The translations under genes were made by a program, and so were the position numbers. A stretch of 64,000 bases of DNA from Fusibacter tunisiensis (lineage in GTDB: Bacteria; Bacillota; Clostridia; Peptostreptococcales; Acidaminobacteraceae): positions 62,001-126,000 of the forward strand of contig NZ_JAFBDT010000003.1 in the NCBI RefSeq assembly GCF_016908355.1. The letters are read 5' to 3'. Positions 21,604 through 31,321 of the stretch are shown one piece after another (the stretch's first letter is position 1; the number at the start of each line of letters is the position of its first letter). Under the pieces are notes generated by a model. It was not told where the DNA came from and made no database searches. It worked only from the letters and a program-made list of their open reading frames with translations.

Positions 21604-23586
21604 ATGAACTATTCGTTGCTGTCGGCAGGCGCTGGTGTTATTGCACTTGTTTTTGCCGCTTACTTGGTATTTATGAAAATCAATACGATTTCTGTAAATC
21701 ACCCAAGAATGAACGAAATCGCTTCTTATATTCACGAAGGGGCTATGGCGTTTTTAAGAAGAGAATACAAAGTATTAATTATTTTTTCAATTATTTTGGC
21801 AATTGCCATTTCAGTTGGTCTACAAAGTGTTGAAACAGCAATTTCATTTGTTATTGGCGCAGTGTTTTCAGCTTTGGCAGGCTTTATTGGCATGCAAGTG
21901 GCTACAAAAGCCAATGTTCGTACAGCATTTGCTGCTATGGAGAGTGGCATGAACCGTGCGCTTGGTGTGGCTTTTTCAGGTGGTGCTGTAATGGGCATGT
22001 CTGTGGTTGGCCTCGGACTTTTCGGAGTTAGTGTACTTTACATGGTTTTTGAAGACCCACAAATTATTACTGGTTTTGGCTTAGGTGCCTCTTCAATTGC
22101 GCTTTTTGCCCGTGTTGGTGGCGGTATTTATACCAAGGCTGCAGATGTTGGCGCAGACCTAGTTGGTAAGGTTGAAGCTGGAATTCCTGAAGACGATCCA
22201 AGAAACCCTGCTGTTATTGCAGACAATGTTGGCGACAACGTTGGTGACGTAGCGGGCATGGGTGCTGACCTTTTTGAATCCTATGTTGGCTCAATTATAG
22301 CCGCTATCACACTAGGTGTCTTGTCTTTCGGTGTTAATGGGGCATTTTTCCCATTGGTTTTAGCCGCAATTGGCATACTGGCTTCTATTATTGGGACGTT
22401 CTTTGTTAGAAGTGATGAAAAGTCAGATCCGCATAAAGCTTTGAAAAAATCAACATACGTAAGTGGCTTAATCGTTGTTGTTGCAGCGTTTATATTAAGT
22501 CAACAATTTTTTGACACATTGGATATGTTTTATGCCATTGCAGCGGGACTTTTAACAGGTATTTTAATTGGTGTTGTAACGGAGATTTACACGTCTGGTG
22601 AATATAAACATGTTAAAAAAATAGCTGAACAATCTTTAACGGGCCCAGCGACAACAATTATTTCAGGTATTGCTGTAGGAATGATTTCAACACTTTGGCC
22701 AATTCTCTTTATTTCAGCTGCAACATTGATTGCATTTGAATTTGCAGGATTATATGGAATAGCGCTTGCAGCAGTTGGCATGCTTTCAACAGCGGGTATC
22801 ACAGTAGCAGTTGACGCTTATGGTCCTATTGCAGATAATGCAGGTGGTATTGCTGAAATGAGTGAACTTCCAAAAGAAGTTCGTAAAATCACAGATAAGC
22901 TCGACGCAGTTGGGAATACAACTGCTGCAATTGGAAAAGGGTTTGCAATTGGCTCTGCTGCACTGACAGCACTTTCATTATTTGCATCCTATTCACAAGC
23001 AATTGGGCTAGAAACTATTAATGTTCTAAATCCAAAAGTTGTTGTTGGTTTGTTTATTGGTGGTATGTTGCCATTTATTTTCTCAGCACTCACCATGGAA
23101 TCTGTTGGTAAAGCAGCTTATCAGATGATTGAAGAAGTTAGAAGACAGTTTAAAACCATGGACGGAATCATGGAAGGGAAAACAACGCCAGATTATGCAA
23201 GATGTGTTGATATCAGTACAGGAGCGGCTTTAAGAGAAATGCTGGTACCTGGTTTGATGGCTGTACTTGTACCAATTGCAGTTGGTCTTATATTGGGCGG
23301 TGAAGCACTTGGTGGCATGTTGGCAGGCGCACTTGTAACAGGCGTTCTCCTTGCGATTTTCATGGCGAATTCAGGTGGTGCTTGGGATAATGCTAAAAAA
23401 TATGTTGAAGAAGGAAACTTCGGCGGAAAAGGATCTGAAGCGCATAAGGCCAGTGTTGTTGGCGATACCGTAGGTGATCCTTTTAAAGATACGTCAGGCC
23501 CATCTATTAATATTTTAATTAAATTGATGACAATTGTATCGTTGGTATTTGCACCACTTTTCGTAACGTTTGGCTCTTTGTTATAA
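21604..23586 (+). CDS. hppA: Membrane-bound ion-translocating pyrophosphatase
   Basis: A 660-residue integral membrane enzyme, about 16 helices, that pumps H+ or Na+ using pyrophosphate. Catalytic loops are present: [39 protein letters not shown], and near the C-terminus [19 protein letters not shown]. The segment [10 protein letters not shown] has Ala where K+-independent enzymes carry Lys, which by published family knowledge marks the K+-dependent subfamily. Whether Na+ or H+ is moved cannot be decided by eye. In an anaerobe it would recover energy from biosynthetic pyrophosphate. Confidence 0.95.
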   Translation: MNYSLLSAGAGVIALVFAAYLVFMKINTISVNHPRMNEIASYIHEGAMAFLRREYKVLIIFSIILAIAISVGLQSVETAISFVIGAVFSALAGFIGMQVATKANVRTAFAAMESGMNRALGVAFSGGAVMGMSVVGLGLFGVSVLYMVFEDPQIITGFGLGASSIALFARVGGGIYTKAADVGADLVGKVEAGIPEDDPRNPAVIADNVGDNVGDVAGMGADLFESYVGSIIAAITLGVLSFGVNGAFFPLVLAAIGILASIIGTFFVRSDEKSDPHKALKKSTYVSGLIVVVAAFILSQQFFDTLDMFYAIAAGLLTGILIGVVTEIYTSGEYKHVKKIAEQSLTGPATTIISGIAVGMISTLWPILFISAATLIAFEFAGLYGIALAAVGMLSTAGITVAVDAYGPIADNAGGIAEMSELPKEVRKITDKLDAVGNTTAAIGKGFAIGSAALTALSLFASYSQAIGLETINVLNPKVVVGLFIGGMLPFIFSALTMESVGKAAYQMIEEVRRQFKTMDGIMEGKTTPDYARCVDISTGAALREMLVPGLMAVLVPIAVGLILGGEALGGMLAGALVTGVLLAIFMANSGGAWDNAKKYVEEGNFGGKGSEAHKASVVGDTVGDPFKDTSGPSINILIKLMTIVSLVFAPLFVTFGSLL

Positions 23587-23607
23587 ACTATTTAATTTAT
23601 GACCTCA

Positions 23608-23639
23608 ACACACTTCCTTTAGGGGAAGTGTGTTTTTTT
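23608..23639 (+). terminator. Terminator after hppA
   Basis: A perfect 10-bp stem ACACACTTCC/GGAAGTGTGT with a 6-base loop is followed by a run of T. An extended -10 element TGGTATAAT (23649-23657) just downstream may start the rnr transcript. Confidence 0.88.
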
Positions 23640-23688
23640 GATTGAGAATGGTATAATATAAAGAGACTTAAATTTTAGGAGGGGGCAT

Positions 23689-25803
23689 ATGATAAAAGAG
23701 CAAGTACTTGAATTTTTGGAAGCCAATAGTGAGCGACCTTATATTGAAATGGATCTTATGAATGCGCTTAATATAGACCCAATTGATCGATCGACGTTTA
23801 TTGCTGAAATGGAAAAGTTGGAAGATGAAGGTAAGGTTATTCGGACTAAGAAGGGCAAATATGCACTTCCAGAGTTCTTTAAAATTTACGTGGGTAAGAT
23901 TCAGGTGACCACACGTGGTTTTGGCTTTGTTATCGTTGAAAATGTTGAGATGTTGGATGTTTTTATTCCGTCCAATTCGCTTGGTGGCGCAATGAATGGT
24001 GACAAGGTTATGGTAAAATTAACGAAAGTGGGCGGTCCAAATCAAAAAAGTGAGGGTGAAGTAATAAAAATCGTCACACGTGCCAACACAAAGATTGTGG
24101 GCACATACGATGAAAGCAAAAATTTCGGATTTGTAATTCCCGATGACACTAAAATTCGCAAAGATATTTTTGTATCTAAGAACAACACGCTTGGCGCAAA
24201 GCAAAAAGATAAAGTTGTCGTAGAAATTATACGTTATCCTGAAGATAGAAGAAATCCAGAAGGAAAAATTATTGAAATTCTTGGTCAATCTGGAGATCCT
24301 GGTGTTGATATACTGGCAGTTATACGCACATTTAACCTACCTGAAATTTTCAATCATAAGGTTCTAGCTGAAGCAGAAGCAATTGCACAAGAAGTTGCAG
24401 CATCTGAAATTGAAAGGCGTGAAGATTTTAGAGACTTGAATGTCATTACCATAGATGGCAAAGATGCAAAGGACTTGGATGATGCGATTCATATTCAAAC
24501 ATTGCCCTCGGGCAACTATGAACTGGGTGTTCACATTGCGGATGTGACTCAATATGTTAAAGAAAACTCACAGCTTGATAAAGAAGCCTTAAAACGTGCA
24601 ACGAGTGTTTACCTACTTAATAGGGTAATTCCAATGCTACCGGAAAGGCTTTCAAATGGCATATGTAGTTTGAACCCTGGTGTCAATCGTTTGGTTTTAT
24701 CATGTGTTATGGAAATTGACAGAAATGGGGATGTGGTTTCACACCGTATTGTTGAAGGTGTCATAAAAACAGTGGAACGGATGAATTATGAAGATGTTTC
24801 CGATATACTTGAAGGTTTAGAAGACCATGCTTTGAAAGATCGGTATGGCTATTTATATGAGGATTTGTTTTCAATGAAGGCACTTGCTGATTTACTCTTT
24901 CAAAAAAGAGAATCACGGGGTGCGATTGATTTTGATTTTGCAGAAACCAAAATTATGCTAGATGGCGCGGGCAAACCAATTTTTGTAGGGGAAGCTGAAA
25001 GACGTGTTGGCCATAAATTGATTGAATCCTTTATGCTTGTGGCCAATGAAACTGTTGCGGAGCACTTTTTCTGGCTTGAGATGCCTTTTGTTTACCGAAT
25101 TCATGAAGACCCTAAACCAGAAAAGATCGAAACCTTGAATAAATTTCTCCACCATTTTGGATACAAGATTAAAGGATCAGCAGATGACATTCATCCAAAA
25201 GCTGTTCAAGCGCTTTTGGAAGAGGTAGAAGGCAAAAAGGAAGCGCACGTTATTAGCAAGCTGACGCTTAGGTCTTTGAAACAAGCGAAGTATTCACCAA
25301 ACAATGATGGACATTTTGGATTGGCAGCGAAATACTATTGTCATTTTACGTCGCCAATCAGACGGTACCCAGACCTTCAAATTCACAGGATTATTAAAGA
25401 AGTCATAAATGGTCAAATGACAGATACGCGTCTTAAAAACCTAAAGAAGATTGTGGATGAGGTTTCAATCCAAAGTTCTGATCGAGAAAGAAATGCGGAA
25501 CTTGCTGAGCGTGAAGTAGACGATATGAAAATGGCAGAGTATATGGTTCAATTTATTGGTGAACGGTTTGCTGGTGTAATTTCAACCATTACATCTTTTG
25601 GAATGTTTGTAGAACTGGAAAATACAGTGGAGGGACTTGTTCGGTTGGAAACCATGGATGATGATTACTATGTATATGATGAGTCTAAAATGGTTTTAGT
25701 GGGTGAGCGAACTCGAAAAACGTATGAACTTGGACAAGAGGTTGAGGTTGTTGTAACGGGTGCAGATCCAAGTTTAAGACAGATTGATTTTGAACTTGAA
25801 TAA
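23689..25803 (+). CDS. rnr: Ribonuclease R
   Basis: A 704-residue 3'-5' exoribonuclease. It has an N-terminal winged helix, two cold-shock domains (TTRGFGFVIVEN and YDESKNFGFVIPDD), the RNB catalytic domain with VITIDGKDAKDLDDAIH carrying the metal-binding aspartates, the FTSPIRRYPDLQIHR segment, and a C-terminal S1 domain (FAGVISTITSFGMFVELEN). It works with SmpB-tmRNA in degrading non-stop messages, and smpB and ssrA lie just downstream. AGGAGGG precedes the ATG. Confidence 0.96.
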   Translation: MIKEQVLEFLEANSERPYIEMDLMNALNIDPIDRSTFIAEMEKLEDEGKVIRTKKGKYALPEFFKIYVGKIQVTTRGFGFVIVENVEMLDVFIPSNSLGGAMNGDKVMVKLTKVGGPNQKSEGEVIKIVTRANTKIVGTYDESKNFGFVIPDDTKIRKDIFVSKNNTLGAKQKDKVVVEIIRYPEDRRNPEGKIIEILGQSGDPGVDILAVIRTFNLPEIFNHKVLAEAEAIAQEVAASEIERREDFRDLNVITIDGKDAKDLDDAIHIQTLPSGNYELGVHIADVTQYVKENSQLDKEALKRATSVYLLNRVIPMLPERLSNGICSLNPGVNRLVLSCVMEIDRNGDVVSHRIVEGVIKTVERMNYEDVSDILEGLEDHALKDRYGYLYEDLFSMKALADLLFQKRESRGAIDFDFAETKIMLDGAGKPIFVGEAERRVGHKLIESFMLVANETVAEHFFWLEMPFVYRIHEDPKPEKIETLNKFLHHFGYKIKGSADDIHPKAVQALLEEVEGKKEAHVISKLTLRSLKQAKYSPNNDGHFGLAAKYYCHFTSPIRRYPDLQIHRIIKEVINGQMTDTRLKNLKKIVDEVSIQSSDRERNAELAEREVDDMKMAEYMVQFIGERFAGVISTITSFGMFVELENTVEGLVRLETMDDDYYVYDESKMVLVGERTRKTYELGQEVEVVVTGADPSLRQIDFELE

Positions 25804-25828
25804 CTATAGGATATGGAGACTTAATAGA

Positions 25829-26653
25829 ATGCGAAAGTTAATAGTAAGTGATATAGATGGTACTTTGCTAAGAAATGACAAAAGTATTTCAGATCATACA
25901 AAAAACACAATTTTTAAAGCAATAGAAGATGGGCACATATTTGCCATTGCAACGGGTAGAATGCATGGGGCAGGAAAAATCATTACACAGACTTTGGATT
26001 ATAATGGTTACTTGATTTCATGTAATGGTGCAGTGGTCAAACATTTGAAAACGGGTGAACTGTTACAGGCAATTGAACTTCCCAAAGAAACTGCCCATGC
26101 TGTCGTAAAAATTTGTAAAAAATATGATGTTTACTTTCATTTCTATGATATCGAAACCATCTACGCAGAACGTAGAGAGCATCTTGCCAAGGGGTATGCA
26201 GATGGAATGGCGGAATTGCCTGAGGCTTTTAAATTTAACGTCGTCTTTGAATCGGATTTGTCAGGGTTTGTAGACAAGGTACCTATTTATAAGATTGGAC
26301 TTTATAGTGAGCATCCAGAAATTTTTCAGAAGGTTATGCAGGAAATCAATTTGATTTCGGGTGTTCAGACGTGCAAATCCCTTACAACGTCTTTTGATGT
26401 TATGGCAGAAGGGGTTTCCAAAGCCACAGGGATTGAAGCGATTCGTAACCACTATAATATTCCAGTAGAAAACGTAATCGCACTTGGTGACAATGAGAAT
26501 GATATGGATATGGTTAAGTACGCTGGTGTTGGGGTTGCTATGGGGAATGCAACTGAAGCACTTAAAGCTGTAGCCGATTTTGTTACAAAAGACAATGAAT
26601 CAGATGGTTTGGTATACGCCCTGGAACGGTTTGTAAACGAATCGCAACTTTAG
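25829..26653 (+). CDS. Cof-type HAD family hydrolase
   Basis: A 274-residue sugar-phosphatase-like HAD protein. Motif I is VSDIDGTLL at the N-terminus, motif II the threonine in AIATGRM, and motifs III/IV include KATGIEAI and ALGDNENDMDMV. The large C2 cap between residues 85 and 190 matches the Cof/YidA group. Substrate unknown, probably a phosphorylated metabolite. The start at 25829 follows TGGAG and begins at motif I; a longer in-frame TTG (25784) would overlap rnr. Its place between rnr and smpB has no obvious functional meaning. Confidence 0.9.
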   Translation: MRKLIVSDIDGTLLRNDKSISDHTKNTIFKAIEDGHIFAIATGRMHGAGKIITQTLDYNGYLISCNGAVVKHLKTGELLQAIELPKETAHAVVKICKKYDVYFHFYDIETIYAERREHLAKGYADGMAELPEAFKFNVVFESDLSGFVDKVPIYKIGLYSEHPEIFQKVMQEINLISGVQTCKSLTTSFDVMAEGVSKATGIEAIRNHYNIPVENVIALGDNENDMDMVKYAGVGVAMGNATEALKAVADFVTKDNESDGLVYALERFVNESQL

Positions 26654-26745
26654 ATTAAATTCAGATGACATGCGTTGAAGTGAGACAGTGTATGTGTTAA
26701 AATGATAATTGCAGTCGATTATAATCTTTATGGAAGGAGAACTGT

Positions 26746-27207
26746 ATGGCTGAAATCAAATTATTGGCTCAAAATAAAAAAGCCAGACATGACTACTTCA
26801 TTGAGGATACTTATGAGGCTGGAATTGAGCTCTTTGGAACAGAAGTAAAATCCATTAGAAATGGAAAAGTGAGCATAAAGGAAGCTTATGCAGAAGTTAA
26901 AAATGGTGAAATCTTTATTTTGGGCATGAATGTGACCCCTTATGATTTTGGAAACCGTTTTAACCAAGATCCAGTGCGCACACGAAAGCTTTTGCTCCAC
27001 AAACGCGAAATTCATAAGATTCATGCACTTATAACGCGTGATGGCTACACACTTGTACCACTTCGAGTTTATCTGAATGGGAGAGGGCTCATAAAGGTAG
27101 AACTTGCCATAGCCAAAGGGAAGAAGCTCTATGACAAGCGGGAAACTTTGGCAAAAAAAGATGCCAATCGACGCATTCAAAAAGTGTTAAAAGAGTACAA
27201 CCGCTAA
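26746..27207 (+). CDS. smpB: SsrA-binding protein SmpB
   Basis: A 153-residue tmRNA chaperone. It starts with the typical [20 protein letters not shown] region, followed by [19 protein letters not shown] and HKREIHKI, and ends with the basic tail [20 protein letters not shown], which occupies the mRNA channel. AGGAG precedes the ATG. ssrA starts 9 bases after its stop. Confidence 0.96.
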   Translation: MAEIKLLAQNKKARHDYFIEDTYEAGIELFGTEVKSIRNGKVSIKEAYAEVKNGEIFILGMNVTPYDFGNRFNQDPVRTRKLLLHKREIHKIHALITRDGYTLVPLRVYLNGRGLIKVELAIAKGKKLYDKRETLAKKDANRRIQKVLKEYNR

Positions 27208-27215
27208 TACAACGC

Positions 27216-27576
27216 GGGGATGTACTGGTTTCGACAGGGATGATGACCTTTCATAAGCGAGCCGTGTTTCTTGATCTGGGGTACACGTAAAAGAACTGGA
27301 TCAATAAATATAAACGCAAATAACGAATTTGCTTTAGCAGCGTAATGCTGCGTCACCTCTAGGCCTTGTCTCAGCCGCCTGGAGCCTGACAAACCCTTGC
27401 TGGGGCCTCATCTTGGGATGCGTTTCTAATCCTTTGGTCTGAGTATGATAGAAATAGCCTAGGAACATGTGGGTCACTGGACGCGCTTCTAGGTGAAATT
27501 TAATTAGTGACTGCGCTCGGAGAAAGTGAAAGTGATTTATTTTTGGACGCGGGTTCGATTCCCGCCATCTCCACCA
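27216..27576 (+). ncRNA. ssrA: Transfer-messenger RNA (tmRNA)
   Basis: The 5' end GGGGATGTACTGGTTTCGACAG (core GGTTTCGACAGGG) and the 3' end GGTTCGATTCCCGCCATCTCCACCA are unmistakable. GGGGATG pairs with CATCTCC to form the tRNA-like acceptor stem, and the CCA is encoded. The tag frame reads GCA AAT AAC GAA TTT GCT TTA GCA GCG TAA (27316-27345), giving A-N-N-E-F-A-L-A-A with the usual ALAA degradation end. Length is 361 bases, normal for a one-piece tmRNA. Confidence 0.96.
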
Positions 27577-28211
27577 TTCTTATGCACGTCCAAAAAAGGA
27601 CGTGCATTTGTCTTTTTTGAAATGTAGTAAGCGTAGCTGTCAGCCACGTTTTTGCCCACAATTTCGTCGAGTTTGTATTCGATGCTGACGTCTTCGTTTG
27701 TGACAGTGACTTTTTCAACAAATGCTTCAATGATGGCTTTGAGTTCTAGTTCTTCCTCTTTCTTTTGAGAGGTGATGATTTTCTGCTTGAACTTGTTAAA
27801 GGCCTTCGTTAGATCTTCATCCGTCAACTTGGTATCGATTTTGATGTTTTTCAAGTCGCTTATGATGTTTTCGATGTTGGCGATGGTCTTTTCTGTTTCC
27901 TTAAGTTTATCAACTACCAGTTGGGAGTGATTGCCTGCCATGATAAAGGAAAGCAGGTTATTTGCTTCTTTTTTTGCGGCATTGAGTTGTTGTTCATAGT
28001 TCAGGATGTCTTTGCTGGTGTCAGACTTTGAATCGGTGATGAACTCGTTATAAGCTTCTGTAATACTGGTGGCGTTCGTGGTATTTAGTACTGATTTGAT
28101 GATCATAGAAAGGACATATTGGTCCAGATATGTTTTATTGATTTCTTTACATTCGCAATTATTCTTGTACCCGTATTTCATTTCAAACAATCTACGAATT
28201 TGTATATACAA
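27537..28211 (-). pseudogene. C-terminal remnant of a large serine recombinase at ssrA
   Basis: A 224-codon reading frame. Its N-terminal part (NCECKEINKTYLDQYVLSMI) resembles the end of the recombinase zinc-ribbon followed by the LeuXXX helical region of large serine integrases. Next come about 130 residues of coiled-coil-like sequence and a beta-like segment VEKVTVTNEDVSIEYKLDEI, typical of the integrase C-terminus. The catalytic resolvase domain and most of the zinc ribbon are absent. The last codons run through the ssrA terminator and the ssrA 3' end (GGDGGNRTR, a known read-through signature of tRNA/tmRNA ends). I infer the scar of an element integrated at ssrA. Confidence 0.72.
27582..27618 (+). 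terminator. Terminator after ssrA
   Basis: A perfect 10-bp stem ATGCACGTCC/GGACGTGCAT with an A6 loop is followed by TTGTCTTTTTT. Confidence 0.88.
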
Positions 28212-28332
28212 AATGTAATTTAAAGCTTTTGTTTTTTTTATGTTCAGCTTTACTCAAAAATAAGTTGTTAAAACAATCTCATAATAGTACAATTAATTTG
28301 ATGTTCAAATCATTCTATATGGAGGTATGTTT

Positions 28333-29958
28333 ATGAGTATGTTCTGTTATCAATGTCAAGAAACTGCAAAGAACACTGGCTGTACGATAAAAGGTGTTTG
28401 CGGTAAAAACGAGGAAGTCGCTAAACTACAAGATTTATTGATTTACAGTTGCAAGGGAATCTCAGAAATTGTCATTAAAGGCGCATTACAAGTAGAAAAT
28501 TTGAATGAAGCAAATCATCAAGTATTAAAAAGTTTATTTATAACCATTACAAATGCAAACTTTGATGAAAACGCAATAGAAAAACAAATCCAAAAGAATA
28601 TCCAAATCAGAGATGGTTTGAAGGCAAAAACAAATGGCTTACATTTAAGCGATGCAGCAACTTTTACTGTGTCAGATCGTGATGCAATGCTTGAAAAAGC
28701 TTCTGTAGTTGGCATTTTAGCCACTGAAAATGAAGATGTGAGATCTTTAAGAGAACTTGTTATTTACGGGTTAAAAGGTATGGCTGCTTATACGCATCAC
28801 GCTTTAAACATCGGCAAAGAAAATCACGAGATTAACAAATTTATCTATGAAGCTTTATGCGCAACGCTTGACGATTCGCTATCTGTGAACGACTTGGTTG
28901 CATTGACATTAAAAACTGGTGAGTTTGGCGTTGCAGCAATGGCATTATTAGATGGTGCAAACACATCCAAATATGGCAATCCAGAAATTACAAATGTAAA
29001 TATTGGCGTTCAGAAAAATCCTGCAATCTTAATTTCAGGTCATGATTTAACAGACCTTGAGCAATTGCTCGAGCAGACTAAAGGAACAGGTGTTGATATC
29101 TACACACACAGTGAGATGTTGCCAGCACACTATTACCCACTGTTTAAAAAATATGATAATTTAGTGGGCAATTATGGTGGCTCATGGTGGCGTCAAGTGG
29201 ATGAATTCGGGCCATTTAATGGACCTATTTTGTTCACGACGAACTGTATCGTACCACCAAGAACAGAAGAAATCAGAAATCGCATCTTCACAACAGGTGC
29301 TGCAGGATTCCCAGGTTGCAACCATATCAGTGCAGATGAAAATGGAAATAAAGATTTTTCTTCAGTTATTGAACTTGCAAAGGGTTTGCCTTCGCCTACT
29401 GAAATTGAAACAGGTTCGATTGTAGGTGGATTTGCACATGAACAAGTATTCGCACTGGCTGATAAAGTGGTTGATGCGGTTAAATCTGGCGCTATCAAGA
29501 AATTCTTTGTCATGGCAGGCTGTGATGGACGCATGAAATCAAGAGAATATTATACTGAATTTGCTGAAAAATTACCAAAAGATACGGTTATTTTGACAGC
29601 TGGATGTGCGAAATACAGATACAACAAACTACCACTTGGTGACATTGGTGGCATTCCTAGAGTACTAGATGCAGGTCAATGTAATGACTCGTATTCATTG
29701 GCACTCATTGCACTTAAACTTAAAGAGGTATTTGCTCTTGATGACATCAATGAATTGCCAATCGCATTCAACATCGCGTGGTATGAACAAAAGGCCGTTA
29801 TTGTACTTCTTGCGTTGCTGTATCTAGGCGTTAAGAATATCCATTTAGGACCGACTTTACCAGGCTTCTTATCACCAAATGTTGCAAATGTATTAGTTGA
29901 GAATTTTGGAATAGCTGGAATTGGAACAGTTGAGGAAGACATTAAACTTTTTATGTAA
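28333..29958 (+). CDS. hcp: Hydroxylamine reductase / hybrid-cluster protein
   Basis: A 541-residue anaerobic iron-sulfur protein, proposed to reduce hydroxylamine or NO. The N-terminal cluster ligands are Cys5, Cys8, Cys17 and Cys23 in CYQCQET and CTIKGVCGK, the class spacing found in strict anaerobes. Hybrid-cluster ligand regions include [16 protein letters not shown] and AGCAKYRYN. The ATG at 28333 is chosen because GGAGG lies 7 bases upstream; the ATG at 28327 is too close. A near-palindrome TTGTTAAAACAA lies upstream and might bind a regulator. Confidence 0.95.
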   Translation: MSMFCYQCQETAKNTGCTIKGVCGKNEEVAKLQDLLIYSCKGISEIVIKGALQVENLNEANHQVLKSLFITITNANFDENAIEKQIQKNIQIRDGLKAKTNGLHLSDAATFTVSDRDAMLEKASVVGILATENEDVRSLRELVIYGLKGMAAYTHHALNIGKENHEINKFIYEALCATLDDSLSVNDLVALTLKTGEFGVAAMALLDGANTSKYGNPEITNVNIGVQKNPAILISGHDLTDLEQLLEQTKGTGVDIYTHSEMLPAHYYPLFKKYDNLVGNYGGSWWRQVDEFGPFNGPILFTTNCIVPPRTEEIRNRIFTTGAAGFPGCNHISADENGNKDFSSVIELAKGLPSPTEIETGSIVGGFAHEQVFALADKVVDAVKSGAIKKFFVMAGCDGRMKSREYYTEFAEKLPKDTVILTAGCAKYRYNKLPLGDIGGIPRVLDAGQCNDSYSLALIALKLKEVFALDDINELPIAFNIAWYEQKAVIVLLALLYLGVKNIHLGPTLPGFLSPNVANVLVENFGIAGIGTVEEDIKLFM

Positions 29959-29971
29959 ATGAAGGATTGAA

Positions 29972-29998
29972 GCAGCCTAAAAATAGGCTGCGTCTTTT
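29972..29998 (+). terminator. Terminator after hcp
   Basis: A perfect 8-bp stem GCAGCCTA/TAGGCTGC with a four-A loop is followed by GTCTTTT. Confidence 0.82.
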
Positions 29999-30013
29999 AC
30001 GGTAGGAGGATTT

Positions 30014-31213
30014 GTGAAAGTAAAACACCAATTGCTGATTACGCATGGAATTCTTGTGATATTGGCATTAATGATTGTATTGATTAATATTTTTTCTTAT
30101 ACTCGGATGGAGAATGATGCAGCATTAATTAATCAATCGGGGAGAATGAGAGCGTACAGTTACAATATGGGGCTCTTAGCGAATAGAATCAGCCAAGAAA
30201 CGGACGAAGTACAAAAGGTGGCATTGAAGTCTGATCTGAAAAGTAAATTGTCCAATTTCGAAAGCAGCTTCAATGAACTGATGCTCTCTGATTCCAATTT
30301 GCTTAAAGATGAAGAAATAAAAGCAAAGCTTATTTATATCAGTAAAATGTGGGAAACGTCATTTAGGTCAAAATATATGTCTATAATAACAGAAGATTCA
30401 AATACAGAAATCTGTGATCAAATTAATTCAGAAATTGATTTGTTTGTAGAAGATGTGAATCACTTTGTAAATTTGATATCGGATGATGCACAGCAAAAGG
30501 TCGTTGTTGCAATCTATATGAATGCCGCTTTGGTTCTCCTCATTGTTAGTGTAACCCTATATTCATTTCATTCGACAAACAAACATGTGAGAAAGCCAAT
30601 GATGACACTGATTAAAGAGTTGAAAGCCTTATCGCTTATTGACGATGAAGTATCTGATAAGCTTAAGAACATTGACATCAGTGAATTTAAAGAAATGTCT
30701 CTATACTTTAATGAACTCATTTTCGATCAACTTACAAAAGTGTATACACGTAAATCGGGTTTGGCAAAACTTAGTAAATTAGTGGGCCAGGACAATCGAC
30801 GCAAGCTTCATTTTAGCTTATGCTTTATTGACATTAACGGCCTTAAAATGGTAAACGATATTTTGGGTCACAATTATGGAGATGAATTGATTGTTAGTGC
30901 AATTGATGTCATTAAAAATGAAATCCGAGAAGACGACTACGTTATTCGAATGGGTGGCGATGAATTCTTGATTGTTTTTAGCAATATCAATTCTCAAATT
31001 GCTGAGACCATTTGGGAGAGAATCAATACACGCTATGAAGAAATAAATGTGACGGAGGATAAACCATTTCTAATAAGCGTCAGTCATGGCATTGTCGAAT
31101 ATGAGCATGTAAACAGGTCGAGAATTGATGATTTGATCAAAAGAGCCGACGACAAGATGTATGTTGAAAAGAAATACCTAAAAGAGGCTGTAAAAATTAA
31201 TGTCATAAAGTAA
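30014..31213 (+). CDS. Membrane diguanylate cyclase with PilJ-type sensor
   Basis: A 399-residue protein predicted to make cyclic di-GMP. TM1 lies at about residues 8-28. An extracytoplasmic PilJ-like four-helix sensor starts with INQSGRMRAYSYNM. TM2 is near 170-190, and a C-terminal GGDEF domain follows, with FIDINGLKMVND and intact MGGDEFLIVF. GTG is the start, 4 bases after TAGGAGGA. The sensor half is closely similar to that of the chemoreceptor at 33125. Likely input is a small anion or similar ligand, but that is inference. Confidence 0.92.
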   Translation: MKVKHQLLITHGILVILALMIVLINIFSYTRMENDAALINQSGRMRAYSYNMGLLANRISQETDEVQKVALKSDLKSKLSNFESSFNELMLSDSNLLKDEEIKAKLIYISKMWETSFRSKYMSIITEDSNTEICDQINSEIDLFVEDVNHFVNLISDDAQQKVVVAIYMNAALVLLIVSVTLYSFHSTNKHVRKPMMTLIKELKALSLIDDEVSDKLKNIDISEFKEMSLYFNELIFDQLTKVYTRKSGLAKLSKLVGQDNRRKLHFSLCFIDINGLKMVNDILGHNYGDELIVSAIDVIKNEIREDDYVIRMGGDEFLIVFSNINSQIAETIWERINTRYEEINVTEDKPFLISVSHGIVEYEHVNRSRIDDLIKRADDKMYVEKKYLKEAVKINVIK

Positions 31214-31217
31214 ATTT

Positions 31218-31245
31218 AAAAGTCCTTAATGGGCTTTTTATTTTT
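31218..31245 (+). terminator. Terminator after diguanylate cyclase
   Basis: An 8-bp stem AAAAGTCC/GGGCTTTT (one G-U pair) is followed by TATTTTTG. Confidence 0.65.
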
Positions 31246-31260
31246 GTAACGTTAGTTACA
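31245..31260. promoter_or_regulatory. Palindrome TGTAAC-GTTA-GTTACA, possible TetR operator
   Basis: Perfect 6-bp arms around a four-base centre. It lies just upstream of TATAAT (31282-31287), in place of a recognisable -35 box, in front of the three-gene group that includes a TetR regulator. Autoregulation is inference. Confidence 0.4.
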
Positions 31261-31321
31261 GAAAAGTCAGGGTAAATATTATATAATGTTAATAACCGAA
31301 TGACTAACCATGGAGAAAAGT

